From: Photobacterium alginatilyticum
GTDB lineage: Bacteria > Pseudomonadota > Gammaproteobacteria > Enterobacterales > Vibrionaceae
Assembly: GCF_009910675.1 (NCBI RefSeq)
Contig: NZ_RSEJ01000024.1
Coordinates: forward strand, 1 to 64,000
Direction: 5' to 3'
Length of the DNA: 64,000 nucleotides
Shown: piece by piece, positions 7,891 through 17,304 of the stretch
Position numbering within the stretch: the first letter of the stretch is position 1
Layout: each line of letters opens with the position of its first letter
Notes under the pieces: generated by a model
Told to the model about the DNA's origin: nothing
Seen by the model: only the letters and a program-made list of their open reading frames with translations
Databases searched by the model: none
Translations under genes and position numbers: made by a program

Positions 7891-9504
7891 TTAAATGTTG
7901 AACGTATCAACTATTTGTTTCATATCTTTTAATTCATTTTTAACCTTACTACTTACTTGTGCAGACTGTACTGCATAATTAGTATTTATATTAGAGATAT
8001 TGCTAATTGATACAATGTTTTCGCTAATCTCAACTGCAACTAACTTTTGCTGCTCTGTCGCCGTTGCAATTTGCTCATTCATTCTTGAGATCGTTTTAAT
8101 TGATTTTGTTATACCATCCAGAGAATTAATCGCTTTAGCTGCTTGTTTGACACCCATTTGGGCAAGCTTAGTATTATTGTCAATTGCATCTACAGCTTTT
8201 TGAGTTCCAGACTGTAAAATAGGAATAGTTCTATTTATTTCTGCTGTTGATTTTTGTGTGCGCTGTGCAAGCAAACGTACTTCATCGGCAACAACTGCAA
8301 AACCCTTTCCATGTGTACCAGCCCTGGCTGCCTCAATTGCTGCATTTAATGCCAACAGATTAGTCTGATCTGTTATTTCTTCAATAATACTCAAAATCGT
8401 ACTTATCTCTTCGCTGTCTGTTTTTACTTTACTGATAAGTGACTCAAGTCCCTCAACTCCTTCAGATAGTGATGTAAGTGTATCAATGGCTGCTTTAACT
8501 TCATTGTTACTATTACTTGCCTCAGTTTCGGCATGCTGAGCAGCCTCTGCAGCTCTTAATGCACTCGATGCAACTTCTTTAACAGATTCTGACATCTGAT
8601 CTGTTGCCGAAGCTACGTGATCAATTTCTTGTGACTGCTGGGCAATGCCTTGTCGTGTTTGCTCGGAAGCACTAGCAACTTTCTCCGTTGCAATAGACTG
8701 TTCCTTTACTGCCAAAGAAATATGTTGAACAATAGATTGAAACTTTTCTTGCATCTTATTGAAACTCTGAGATATATCACCTAATTCATCTTTACTATTG
8801 ATAACCACTCTCATCTTCAAATTAGAGTTGGTCTCAATATCGTTAATGGTTTCCTGTATAACTTTCAGCGGCTTAGTTATAGATTTAATAACCATAAAAG
8901 ATGAGATCGCAATCAGTAAAACAACAAGGAATAATATACTAGCTGTAATAAAATTTACCTCATCAATAGTAGAAGTAGCTGTATGTGAAAATCCTAGTGC
9001 TTTTTCTGCTGCATAGTCTTCAAGTTTCTTCATTTGCACATTAAGTAATATTACATGCTTTGCCCCCTTCCCCTTGGTTATTTCAGCTGCTTTTATCATT
9101 TCATTATGTAAAACAAAATTAATAACCTCTTCTCTTATAGGCTACCATTGTCTGAAAACGTCTATTGTTTCCTCGATAAGCTTCGCCCCCTCGACACCTA
9201 AAATCTTTTCTTTCACTATTGCTAGATTTTCAAAAACTTTTTCTTCAAGTCTTGATACATCTGTAATAGCAGCATCACGAGCTGCTAAATTTTTTGCTAG
9301 CACAACATCTTTCATACCTAGATGCATTCTAACAATATCTGCATCTGCATAAGTTGCAGCTCGAGTTACAGTTAGAGGGTGATTGTACATTTTAACTGTC
9401 AGGTTACCTATAAGCTCAATACGTGAAACAAAATAGCCCGATAAAACAATCATTGATAATATAACAAGAAAATAGTTAATTAACAATTTGGTTTTTACAT
9501 TCAT
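7891..9504 (-). pseudogene. Methyl-accepting chemotaxis protein interrupted by one amber codon
   Basis: Read through, this is a complete 537-residue receptor. Order: transmembrane helix 1 (residues about 7-27, LINYFLVILSMIVLSGYFV), a periplasmic four-helix-bundle type sensor, transmembrane helix 2 (about 187-208, ITASILFLVVLLIAISSFMV), a HAMP domain (KVIQETINDIETN...DELGDISQSF), and a methylation/signalling domain with the hairpin tip EITDQTNLLALNAAIEAARA. One in-frame TAG stands at 9142-9144, after V-F-R-Q-W and before P-I-R-E-E, where Lys (AAG) would be natural. Both halves are otherwise clean. The 3' part could restart at the ATG at 9099, but would then lack TM1 and most of the sensor. Confidence 0.85.
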
Positions 9505-9622
9505 AACACTAGTGTACCTGTATAATTCTTTTGATTAGCAACAATCTCATTACTATAATTATTGTTCTTTATTACGAACGATAAGCTATTACTATTTAGG
9601 AGTGGCAATATAATGATGTAGA

Positions 9623-10423
9623 TTAACAACATGTATAATCTAGTGCTTTTACATATCTTATTGGCTGGGAAAAATAGTAACCTTGATAAATATTAATATT
9701 AAGATCCATTAACGTATCAATTTGTTCTTTCGTCTCAACACCTTCAGATATAACTGTTATGTTGTTACTATTGCAATATCTTACAAATGACGAGAGGATG
9801 TTTTTCAGATCTTTGTTGTTTGATACTCGAGCAACAGTTTTCTTATCAATTTTTAAATAGTCATAAGTTAGTTCAACAATTGAAATTAGTGAGAAAAAAC
9901 CACTCCCGAAATCGTCAAGAGCAACTTTAAACCCGCTTCTCCTTAATTTTCTAATATTCTGAATAAAAGAGTTACTCATAAAACTCTCAAATTCTTCTGT
10001 AATTTCAATTGTTATTTTATTCTTGATCGAAGGAACATCACCCACAATTCTTGTTATATCTTTTACAAAGCAGCTATCACTAATTTGATTGGGGGAAATA
10101 TTCAATGAAACAAATACATCCGTATTGTTTCTGTGGTTGTAGTCAACAACAAACTGAATCGCTTCAGATATGATCCGGTAGCTTAACTGGTTAAGCTTCC
10201 CCATTTGACTAATAACAGGTATAAATTTAGCCGGATAAATCGTGCCATGCTTTTTATGTTTTAATCTAGCTAAAGCCTCAAATCCGACTATTTTCTTCTC
10301 TTGACCGTAATCTATTATAGGCTGATAAACAGCGAAAAATGATGACATATCACTCATGTTTTCCAACACACCTTTTATAGCCATAGCATCAGCACAAACA
10401 TCATTATTACAACCATTTCGCAT
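9623..10423 (-). CDS. EAL-domain cyclic-di-GMP phosphodiesterase
   Basis: A stand-alone EAL domain of about 266 aa that should hydrolyse c-di-GMP to pGpG in the cytoplasm. The catalytic signatures are present: EAL in GFEALARLK, Asn in SLNISPNQI, Glu in IEITEEFE, the DDFGSG loop (ALDDFGSGFFSL), Lys in LKIDKK, EGVET and QGYYFSQP. It is therefore probably active rather than a degenerate binder. There is no GGDEF, PAS or membrane segment. The start at 10423 is chosen over 10435 because GGGAAAA lies 6-7 bases before it. It is divergent from the mocR-type gene; the 10436-10994 gap contains two repeat pairs described separately. Confidence 0.9.
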   Translation of the reverse strand: MRNGCNNDVCADAMAIKGVLENMSDMSSFFAVYQPIIDYGQEKKIVGFEALARLKHKKHGTIYPAKFIPVISQMGKLNQLSYRIISEAIQFVVDYNHRNNTDVFVSLNISPNQISDSCFVKDITRIVGDVPSIKNKITIEITEEFESFMSNSFIQNIRKLRRSGFKVALDDFGSGFFSLISIVELTYDYLKIDKKTVARVSNNKDLKNILSSFVRYCNSNNITVISEGVETKEQIDTLMDLNINIYQGYYFSQPIRYVKALDYTCC

Positions 10424-10609
10424 GTTTTTTCCCATTTTGGTTTTGAGTTATTGCATATGGCGATAACCCTAAAGAGTTTAAGCATCTTCTTATTTTGTAT
10501 ACTCAACACTTTATAAGGTCTTTAACTTTGTATTAAATTTGAACCAAAACAATATCTGCATATAAGCCAGTCTTATTTACTTATTTTTACACAGTAAACA
10601 TGCTAATTG

Positions 10610-10642
10610 GTATAACAGTTATGATAATTATTAGCATAACAG
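10610..10642. promoter_or_regulatory. Third repeat pair (minus orientation), GTATAACAG / GCATAACAG
   Basis: GTATAACAG (10610-10618) and GCATAACAG (10634-10642) are the reverse complement of the CTGTTATAC element, 24 bp apart, with the AATTGG flank conserved as in the other two sites. They lie between the EAL gene and the mocR-type gene, where an autoregulatory operator of a MocR protein would be expected. Confidence 0.4.
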
Positions 10643-10719
10643 CCTGATATGAATACATCTCATACTCAACGTATTTAATATCATGATCTAATCATCTGTA
10701 CTAGACGCTTTTCACCCAA

Positions 10720-10756
10720 ACTGTTATAGGGATGATAACCAAACAACTGGTATGAT
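10720..10756. promoter_or_regulatory. Fourth, weaker repeat pair upstream of the mocR-type gene
   Basis: ACTGTTATAG (10720-10729) and ACTGGTATGA (10746-10755) form an imperfect direct repeat with a 26-bp period on the coding strand of the regulator gene, about 240 bp before its preferred start. It is weaker than the other three and counts only as supporting evidence. Confidence 0.3.
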
Positions 10757-10994
10757 AAATTTTGACTCTATGCTTACATTTCAATTACTAGCAATATGGT
10801 GTTATCAACAAGGAACGTTAAAGATATGCAGCACTTGGCATATAATAAAGATCACAAATCAAGCACGAATATCCCATGCATTCAACTCAATCAATTTAAT
10901 TTTCACAAATAAACTAACATATAAAACAGCACTCATAAAACCATATAAAACACAAATTAAAATTGATATTTTGTCTATAAAAGGGACTGTTAAC

Positions 10995-12449
10995 TTGACT
11001 TTTAAAAAAGACACTTTCAAAAGCTATACAACTATTGTTGATATCGTCAAGCATCATATTCTGAGTAAGACTTGGTTGCCAGGTGATCGAATATCCTCTG
11101 TTCGAGTTATGAGTAAAGCGCAGGGATTAAGCCCCATGACAGTATTAAAGGCTTACGAATTTCTCGAGTCAGAAGGCTGGGTATACGCAAAACCAAGAGC
11201 TGGGTATTATGTATCCGCTCATCTAAATCAGATATTTAGCTTTGAAAGTAATCCTAAAACGGAAAATACAGAGCCAAAGATTATTGAGTCAAGTTATATT
11301 GCCATCGAGTTATTAAATGCCAGTAAAGAGCAGAGATTCACTCACTTTGGTTCAGCATTCCCTGATCCAAAATTATTTCCTATTAAAAAGCTTGGCTCGA
11401 TGATGGGCCAATCTGCAAGAAAACAATCAACCTTAGAAAGGTGTAACGACTTATCTCCTGGAAATAGTGATCTTCGACGCTTGATCGCTCACCGCTATAT
11501 ACGAAATGGCATTAATATATCAGCAGATGATATAATTATAACTTCAGGAGCGATGGATGCGCTTCGCTTGAGCATCACTTCAGTAACCAAACCTGGCGAT
11601 ATTGTTGCAATTGAATCCCCTTCATTTTACGGTAGCCTACATACTTTAAAACAACTTGGTCTAAATCTAGTTGAAATTCCATCAGTCACAGGATGTGGTG
11701 TAAACATCGATGAATTGGAAAAAACCATTGAAAATAATAATATATCTGCGTTTGTTTTCATGAGTAACTTCCAAAGCCCTTCAGGAAAAACCATAAGTAT
11801 CGAAAAGAAAAAAAGTATCTATCGTTTACTTGCGGCAAAAAACATTCCAATTATAGAAGATGATGTATACTCAGAACTCTACTTTACTGAAAACAAGCCA
11901 CTACCTATCAAAGCTTTTGATACGCATGGCATTGTATTGCACTGTTCTTCATTTTCGAAATCTTTAGCCCCAGGGTTTAAGGTAGGATGGGTAGTGGCCG
12001 GTACTTATGTAAAAACATTGCAACGAAACCAAATTTTATCATCTACCTCAGCTGGAATACCTAACCAATCTGCACTAGCAGCCTATCTTCAATATGGTGG
12101 TTATGACGCACACTTACGACGCTTAAGACTTGTTCTAGAACAAAGAAAAAAACAAGCAGTTAAATTAGTAAAGGACTATTTTCACCCCGAAACTACCTTA
12201 TCTCCTCCTTCAGGTGGTTACTTCCTATGGTTAGAGTTCCCTAAGGAAATTAATACTTCGTTTCTTTTCAAGACCCTATTAGAAAAACACCAAATAAGTA
12301 TTGCTCCGGGCATGATTTTTTCGCGCGATAATAAATTCAAACATTGTTTACGTCTAAACTTTTCGTATGAATGGAATGAAAAAAATATAAACTCTCTAAA
12401 AACTCTAGCTAATAATATAAACATATTAATTGATAACAAAACCAGCTAA
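10995..12449 (+). CDS. MocR-type regulator (GntR winged helix fused to PLP aminotransferase fold)
   Basis: A transcription factor with an N-terminal GntR winged helix (residues about 10-75: IVKHHILSKTWLPGDRISSV, MTVLKAYEFLESEGWVYAKP) joined to a class I aminotransferase-like domain. The PLP-binding Lys is in SSFSKSLAPGFKVGW, near residue 322; NFQSPSG and EDDVYSE are also aminotransferase features. Such proteins sense PLP or an amino compound and bind direct repeats. The start is taken as TTG 10995 with AAAAGGGA upstream; the frame is open back to ATG 10752, but those 81 codons do not resemble protein. Nearby CTGTTATAC pairs are candidate operators. Confidence 0.85.
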   Translation: MTFKKDTFKSYTTIVDIVKHHILSKTWLPGDRISSVRVMSKAQGLSPMTVLKAYEFLESEGWVYAKPRAGYYVSAHLNQIFSFESNPKTENTEPKIIESSYIAIELLNASKEQRFTHFGSAFPDPKLFPIKKLGSMMGQSARKQSTLERCNDLSPGNSDLRRLIAHRYIRNGINISADDIIITSGAMDALRLSITSVTKPGDIVAIESPSFYGSLHTLKQLGLNLVEIPSVTGCGVNIDELEKTIENNNISAFVFMSNFQSPSGKTISIEKKKSIYRLLAAKNIPIIEDDVYSELYFTENKPLPIKAFDTHGIVLHCSSFSKSLAPGFKVGWVVAGTYVKTLQRNQILSSTSAGIPNQSALAAYLQYGGYDAHLRRLRLVLEQRKKQAVKLVKDYFHPETTLSPPSGGYFLWLEFPKEINTSFLFKTLLEKHQISIAPGMIFSRDNKFKHCLRLNFSYEWNEKNINSLKTLANNINILIDNKTS

Positions 12450-12568
12450 TTAACAATTTTATAGGAAAAGTCACAATTAATTTCATTAAAATGAATACTA
12501 TTTTTTCTTAGTAAGTACGTAGCTCATTATCTGAGCTAACTTCAATCTTTCAAGCAAGCTCAAATACC

Positions 12569-12602
12569 AGGCAACGCCTCTTAATTAGTGGCATTGCCTT
12601 TT
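12569..12602. terminator. Terminator between convergent mocR-type and ligase genes
   Basis: AGGCAACGCC (12569-12578) and GGCATTGCCT (12590-12599) pair with one mismatch and are followed by TTTT. It serves the plus-strand regulator gene and perhaps also the ligase gene converging from the right. Confidence 0.55.
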
Positions 12603-12648
12603 CCATTACTCCATCAAGACACTGTCAGGAGACAGGGTTACCTCAGTT

Positions 12649-14274
12649 TTACTCTCGCACCAGATTTCTCAGCACATATTTTTGTACCTTACCTGTCGAG
12701 GTTTTAGGAAGCTGGGTAAAAACCACTTTCTTGGGAGCCTTGAAGTGTGCCATCTGCGAGCGACAAAACTCAATGACCTCTTCCTGGCTCAGCACAAACT
12801 CTTCACGGGTTTTGACAAAGGCACATGGTACTTCTCCCCACTTTTCATCAGGCATCGCAATCACTGCCACTTCCTCGATACCTGGATGGCGGTACAGTAC
12901 GTCCTCGACCTCAATACTGGAAATGTTCTCGCCTCCCGAGATAATGATATCTTTTGAGCGATCTTTAATCTCAATGTAATTATCCGAGTGCCATACCGCC
13001 AGATCACCGGTTCTGAACCACCCTTCAGCCAATGCCTCGTCAGTGGTTGACGGATTTTTAAGATAACCTTTCATCACAATGTTACCCCGTAAAAAAATCT
13101 CTCCCATTTCGGCACCGTTTTTGGCTACAGGTTCCATAGTCACAGGATTGGCGACCATCAACTCGCCCTGCATCGGCGAGCGCACTCCCTGACGGGCTTT
13201 CATACGAGCCTTTTCCTGGCCACTGAGGTTATCCCAACTTCTTTGCCAGTCACACACTACGCAAGGGCCATAGGTTTCTGTCAGGCCATAAACATGTGTT
13301 ACTTCTATTCCCATTGTCTCCATGCCTTCAATCACCGAGGCTGGCGGTGCCGATCCTGCTGTCATCGCGTAGACCTGATGATCAATTCCCTGCTTCATAC
13401 CATCGTCTGCATTGTTCATCATATTAAGCACAATCGGCGCGCCACAGAAATGGGTAACCTTGTGTTCATGGATAGCTGCAAAAATATCATCGGCTCTAAC
13501 ATGGCGCAGGCTGACGCTAACCCCTACCGTTGCTGCAATGGTCCAAGGGAAACACCAACCATTGCAATGAAACATAGGTAGAGTCCACAAGTAAACCGGG
13601 AACTGCCCCATTCCCCATGAAAGGATATTACTTACCGCATTCAAATGAGCACCACGGTGATGGTAAACAACACCTTTAGGATTACCCGTCGTTCCAGATG
13701 TATAGTTCAATGAAATAGCCTGCCACTCATCGGCGGGAGGCCCATACAAATAGCCCTCATCGCCACCGCAAATGAACTCTTCATAGGTCAGAGGGGAAAT
13801 CAGTGATCCCTGTTGGTATAACGGATCATCAATGGCGATCACCAATGGCTTATGGGCGATCATTTTCAATGCTTTGTTCACGACATCAGTGAATTCACGG
13901 TCAACAATGACCACTTTGCTTTCCGCATGCTGAAAAATAAATGCCATTGCATCGGCATCAAGGCGGGTATTGATAGCATTTAACACAGCACCTGACATTG
14001 GTATCCCAAAATGGGCTTCAAACACCTCAGGAATATTAGGCGCCACCACTGAGACGGTATCACCTTCGCGAATCCCTTGCCTGTTAAGCGCTGAAGCCAA
14101 TTGGCGGCAACGTGATTCAGTCTCCTTCCATGACCGTACAATAGGGCCATGAACAATGGCGGTATAATCAGGATACACACTGGCTGCACGCTCTAGAAAA
14201 CTAAGCGGACTAAGGCTTTCATAATTTGCAGGCGTTTTATCGAGGCCAATTTCATAAATATTATGTTTAGACAT
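12649..14274 (-). CDS. Acyl-CoA synthetase (AMP-forming), DmdB-like
   Basis: A 541-aa member of the adenylate-forming ligase family that activates a carboxylic acid to its CoA thioester through an acyl-AMP. Motifs: P-loop-like YTSGTTGNPKG (191-201), VYGLTETYGP, GWFRTGDLAV, DRSKDIIISGGENIS, and the C-terminal catalytic Lys in PKTSTGKVQK (about 524-533). The overall text resembles medium-chain and methylmercaptopropionate ligases (DmdB type), but the substrate cannot be read from sequence. It follows the permease gene by 72 bp on the same strand and is probably cotranscribed from the sigma-54 promoter at 15769-15784. That suggests the permease imports the acid this enzyme activates. Confidence 0.85.
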   Translation of the reverse strand: MSKHNIYEIGLDKTPANYESLSPLSFLERAASVYPDYTAIVHGPIVRSWKETESRCRQLASALNRQGIREGDTVSVVAPNIPEVFEAHFGIPMSGAVLNAINTRLDADAMAFIFQHAESKVVIVDREFTDVVNKALKMIAHKPLVIAIDDPLYQQGSLISPLTYEEFICGGDEGYLYGPPADEWQAISLNYTSGTTGNPKGVVYHHRGAHLNAVSNILSWGMGQFPVYLWTLPMFHCNGWCFPWTIAATVGVSVSLRHVRADDIFAAIHEHKVTHFCGAPIVLNMMNNADDGMKQGIDHQVYAMTAGSAPPASVIEGMETMGIEVTHVYGLTETYGPCVVCDWQRSWDNLSGQEKARMKARQGVRSPMQGELMVANPVTMEPVAKNGAEMGEIFLRGNIVMKGYLKNPSTTDEALAEGWFRTGDLAVWHSDNYIEIKDRSKDIIISGGENISSIEVEDVLYRHPGIEEVAVIAMPDEKWGEVPCAFVKTREEFVLSQEEVIEFCRSQMAHFKAPKKVVFTQLPKTSTGKVQKYVLRNLVRE

Positions 14275-14346
14275 AGGTATTCTTCCTTGATAGCCGGCCC
14301 CTAAGCCAGGAGCCAGAACTCAAACTGATAGAAAAGGGATAAAAGA

Positions 14347-15723
14347 TTAGTTTTCTACTACCTCAATAGGCTCTTCTTCAATCGCGTCATCAGCACTGTG
14401 ACGCTTGCTGCGCCATTCGATAAGAAGGTACAAGACAATACCGGCAAGTAATCCAAAACCTGCACCATACACCGCCAACACCACACCCATAGTTCCTGCT
14501 ACCCCCATCTGGGTGGCATTACGCACCTGCTCGACACCCACCGAAATACACAGGTATCCGGTGATCAGCAAAGTGATAGACAAAGCAATTGGCAATACAG
14601 GTTTGAACAAGGTGATCAATGGCAGAGCAAACAAGGCCATAAACCCGACAATCCAAAATATCCCAGCTCCGCTATAAATACTGTCCATTGCCTTGCGGCC
14701 ATGTCGATAGCGCTCAGCAATCGTTGCCATCGCTCCGGTAAATAACGGGCCGGCTAACCCTGGATACGGGGCAAAAAAGGAGTGGATCAGGTTTCTGAGG
14801 GCCGTTACCAGGTGCACCCTGTCAACATTGACCTCGATATGCTCATCAGGTCGAAGGTGATCAACACGATCTAGCAGGCTTTTCCCGACAATAATGTCAC
14901 CGAACGCTATCACATAAGCGATTAGAGCCGTTGGCACAGCCAACCACAGCATTTCCAGCGACGGTAGTCCTACTGTAAAGGGCAAGTAATTGATCATGTC
15001 ACCAAATGCCGGGGCAGAAAAACCAAACTCAACCGCAGGCAATGGATATTCACTGACAGTCCAGCCAACTGCCATTGCTACCAATGTGCCAGGAACCATG
15101 CCATAGCCAGCAATGACCTTGGCCCATTTATGTTTATTGACATAATCACGGAAATTAAGCGAAAACAGAACGTACGCCGTAACGATAAAACCAATGATCA
15201 ATGACACGGGCGTATTCGCCAGGCGACCTCCTTCACTGATCTCGCCGGTAATAGCGGCAATCCCAGCACCAATCAAGATCCCGGCTTTGATTGAGTCGGG
15301 GAACAACTCGACCAGCTTGCTACCCAACCGGGTGATCCCGAGAATGAAGAAAATAGCGGTAACGATCAGTTGAAGTCCCATCAAAGCGCGGATTGATTCT
15401 GGCCCCGGCTCGAAATTACCCAGAAATAACAGTACAACCGGGATGGCTGGAGTGATCCAACCAGGGACCATTGGGACCCCCAACAGGTTGGGTAACATAA
15501 ATCCAATCCCGCATACGACCACATAGGCAAGCGCAACGTCATAGGGCAGACCAAGATACTTCTCCAAAAGCGGGATCATCGCCATACTAACGACGAACAT
15601 GATCATGCCTTGGATTGTTTCTGCAAGCTCCCAACGGTAATGAATAAAGGGAAGACGTACTTTAAAAGGACCTGCTGGCCAGTAAGGTTGTTCTTTTCCA
15701 TGTGAGCGTTTAATCACCGACAT
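14347..15723 (-). CDS. Multi-span permease of the NCS2 / xanthine-uracil permease type
   Basis: A 458-aa inner-membrane carrier with about 12-14 hydrophobic spans. It shows NCS2/SLC23-like segments such as PNLLGVPMVPGWITPAIPVV and AGPLFTGAMATIAERYRHGR, and a charged cytoplasmic C-terminus. The transported substrate is unknown; the neighbouring acyl-CoA ligase suggests an organic acid rather than a nucleobase, but that is inference. A good ribosome binding site (CAGGAGAGACT) precedes the ATG at 15723, and a -24/-12 promoter lies about 45 bp upstream, so expression should depend on sigma-54 and the NtrC-type regulator encoded next door. Confidence 0.7.
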   Translation of the reverse strand: MSVIKRSHGKEQPYWPAGPFKVRLPFIHYRWELAETIQGMIMFVVSMAMIPLLEKYLGLPYDVALAYVVVCGIGFMLPNLLGVPMVPGWITPAIPVVLLFLGNFEPGPESIRALMGLQLIVTAIFFILGITRLGSKLVELFPDSIKAGILIGAGIAAITGEISEGGRLANTPVSLIIGFIVTAYVLFSLNFRDYVNKHKWAKVIAGYGMVPGTLVAMAVGWTVSEYPLPAVEFGFSAPAFGDMINYLPFTVGLPSLEMLWLAVPTALIAYVIAFGDIIVGKSLLDRVDHLRPDEHIEVNVDRVHLVTALRNLIHSFFAPYPGLAGPLFTGAMATIAERYRHGRKAMDSIYSGAGIFWIVGFMALFALPLITLFKPVLPIALSITLLITGYLCISVGVEQVRNATQMGVAGTMGVVLAVYGAGFGLLAGIVLYLLIEWRSKRHSADDAIEEEPIEVVEN

Positions 15724-15768
15724 AGTCTCTCCTGTTGTGTTGGCTTATATTATTTACCTCACAACAAG

Positions 15769-15784
15769 AGCAATGATGATGCCA
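15769..15784 (-). promoter_or_regulatory. Sigma-54 (-24/-12) promoter for the permease-ligase operon
   Basis: On the minus strand the sequence is TGGCATCATCATTGCT, matching the consensus TGGCAC-N5-TTGCW with GG and GC at the required spacing. It predicts transcription starting near 15757, about 34 bases before the permease ATG. A near-palindrome GCAGGTA-TC-TACCCTGC at 15804-15820 and a CATCA...TGATG repeat around 15893-15910 are possible binding sites for the activator. Confidence 0.75.
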
Positions 15785-15990
15785 ATGTGAACAAATTGTA
15801 AACGCAGGTATCTACCCTGCTGAATGCAACCTGACAAACACACCCCAAAAAACACAATAATAAGCCTATTGTTCAATTACTTGAAACTACCCCATCAGTT
15901 TAAAATGATGAGATAAAACCATCTAAAAATTGTTACCAGCAAGTAAAGATCAAATTTACTCATCCCTTAAGAGCGCGCGACCATGAGCGC

Positions 15991-17304
15991 CTAGCGCCCG
16001 ACATGAGCGCTTTCCGCTCCTAAACGCCATTTAGAGCGCTCGTCTGAGCTGCTGCCAGCGACACTGGTTTCTGCAACGCTTTCAATAACGTTAGGTAATT
16101 CATAGGGGGAGTAAAATTTCCATTTTCCCAATGTCCGTGTAGCTGGAGAATAACGCCCGTCTGCAACGGTCTCTCCTATCGCCTGAACCTGAAGGATGCG
16201 ATGGGTACGGGGATCAATGACAGACTGGAATCCTTCAGGATCTTCAGGTAACGAAAACGAGAGCCCGCCAAGTGATAACCGGACTCCTTCAACGGTTTTC
16301 TCTGGCGCCTGTTTCCAGGCTGTAGCGAGCGCGGTTATCACGGCATAGGCATCTTGTGCAATGAATGTCGGATAACGCCCGGCCCGGCGGTAAAACTCGC
16401 CAACATACTCCCGATTAGCCTCGGTGGCCGGCCAGTTCACATGTGATCGCGCAGAAAGCACCAACCCTTCAGGAAGGGCGTCACCCAGTCGAGACAGAAC
16501 AAAATAGCCCCCTCCGGTATCAAAATTAACAAACCGGGTCCGGCTGAACAGTCCCGCCAGTTGAGCCTGCTCAATGAAGCTTACCAAGTCACGGGTCCAA
16601 TGACCGCTGACTACAATATCCGGAGGATCAGCCAACAAAGCATCAATGTAGCGGCGATAGTCTTTCTCGCCATGCAAACTGTAAAACTCATCTTTTACAT
16701 GGTAATCCACATCTAGTGAATCAAGTGCTGTCAGCATCTTTTGCCAGATCTGATGTCCGTATTCATAGTCAGGGCCGATATAAGAAAGGGTTTTCCACCT
16801 CCATTCATCTTTGATGTCTTGAAGGTACCTGGCCCCGGCCCCACTCGATTGACTGGCATCGTTGTTCAAATGAAAATACCACGGATGAAGTGCATCTTCT
16901 GTCAAGCGAGGGGAACTGTGCCCGGCACCGAGGAATAAGGTCCGGCTTTCAAACGCCAGCTTGGAAGTTTCCAGCGCAATATTAGAGTTCACTACGCCGC
17001 AAAGTACGTCCACCTGTTCTCGTTCAATGAACTGCAAGGCAATTTCCCGAGAACGATATTGCTTCCCCATGGTATCGGCCACGGTAACTCGCATCGTTGG
17101 TGCATTAGGATCGGTTTTGAGCTTATCTAGCGCCATTTTAATCGCCACAACCGCATCACTTCCCCAGAGTGCAGATGGCCCGGTAAGCGGATACAAGCAG
17201 CCAATATCCAGATCAGCCGTATTCTTGTCACTACCAAGTACCACTTCCGCAACTGCCGTTGTACTCCATAACCAACCAAGAACTAACCAATGAGCCCATT
17301 TCAT
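15991..17304 (-). CDS. Periplasmic type-1 binding protein (branched-chain amino acid/urea family), probable sensor partner
   Basis: A 437-aa exported protein with a signal peptide (MKWAHWLVLGWLWSTTAVA) and a Peripla_BP_6-type ligand-binding fold: DIGCLYPLTGPSALWG at the start of the mature part, GVVNSNIALETSKLAF, TLSYIGPDYEYG and FIAQDAYAVITAL. No ABC permease or ATPase genes are nearby. Instead its start overlaps the response-regulator stop in ATGA (17301-17304), so it is the third gene of a kinase-regulator operon and more likely presents a ligand to the kinase than feeds a transporter (inference). The 3' end is GC-rich, with CATGAGCGC repeated at 15982-15990 and 16002-16010. Confidence 0.8.
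   Translation of the reverse strand: MKWAHWLVLGWLWSTTAVAEVVLGSDKNTADLDIGCLYPLTGPSALWGSDAVVAIKMALDKLKTDPNAPTMRVTVADTMGKQYRSREIALQFIEREQVDVLCGVVNSNIALETSKLAFESRTLFLGAGHSSPRLTEDALHPWYFHLNNDASQSSGAGARYLQDIKDEWRWKTLSYIGPDYEYGHQIWQKMLTALDSLDVDYHVKDEFYSLHGEKDYRRYIDALLADPPDIVVSGHWTRDLVSFIEQAQLAGLFSRTRFVNFDTGGGYFVLSRLGDALPEGLVLSARSHVNWPATEANREYVGEFYRRAGRYPTFIAQDAYAVITALATAWKQAPEKTVEGVRLSLGGLSFSLPEDPEGFQSVIDPRTHRILQVQAIGETVADGRYSPATRTLGKWKFYSPYELPNVIESVAETSVAGSSSDERSKWRLGAESAHVGR

Noticed and set aside
10752..10994. N-terminal extension of the mocR-type reading frame from ATG 10752
   Set aside because: The 81 extra residues have no resemblance to protein domains and cover promoter-like sequence; the GntR helix begins right after TTG 10995, which has a good ribosome binding site.
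15971..16019. GC-rich repeats around the binding-protein stop as an intrinsic terminator
   Set aside because: CATGAGCGC repeats and a short GAGCG/CGCTC hairpin exist, but no U-run follows on the minus strand, so a terminator call is not supported.
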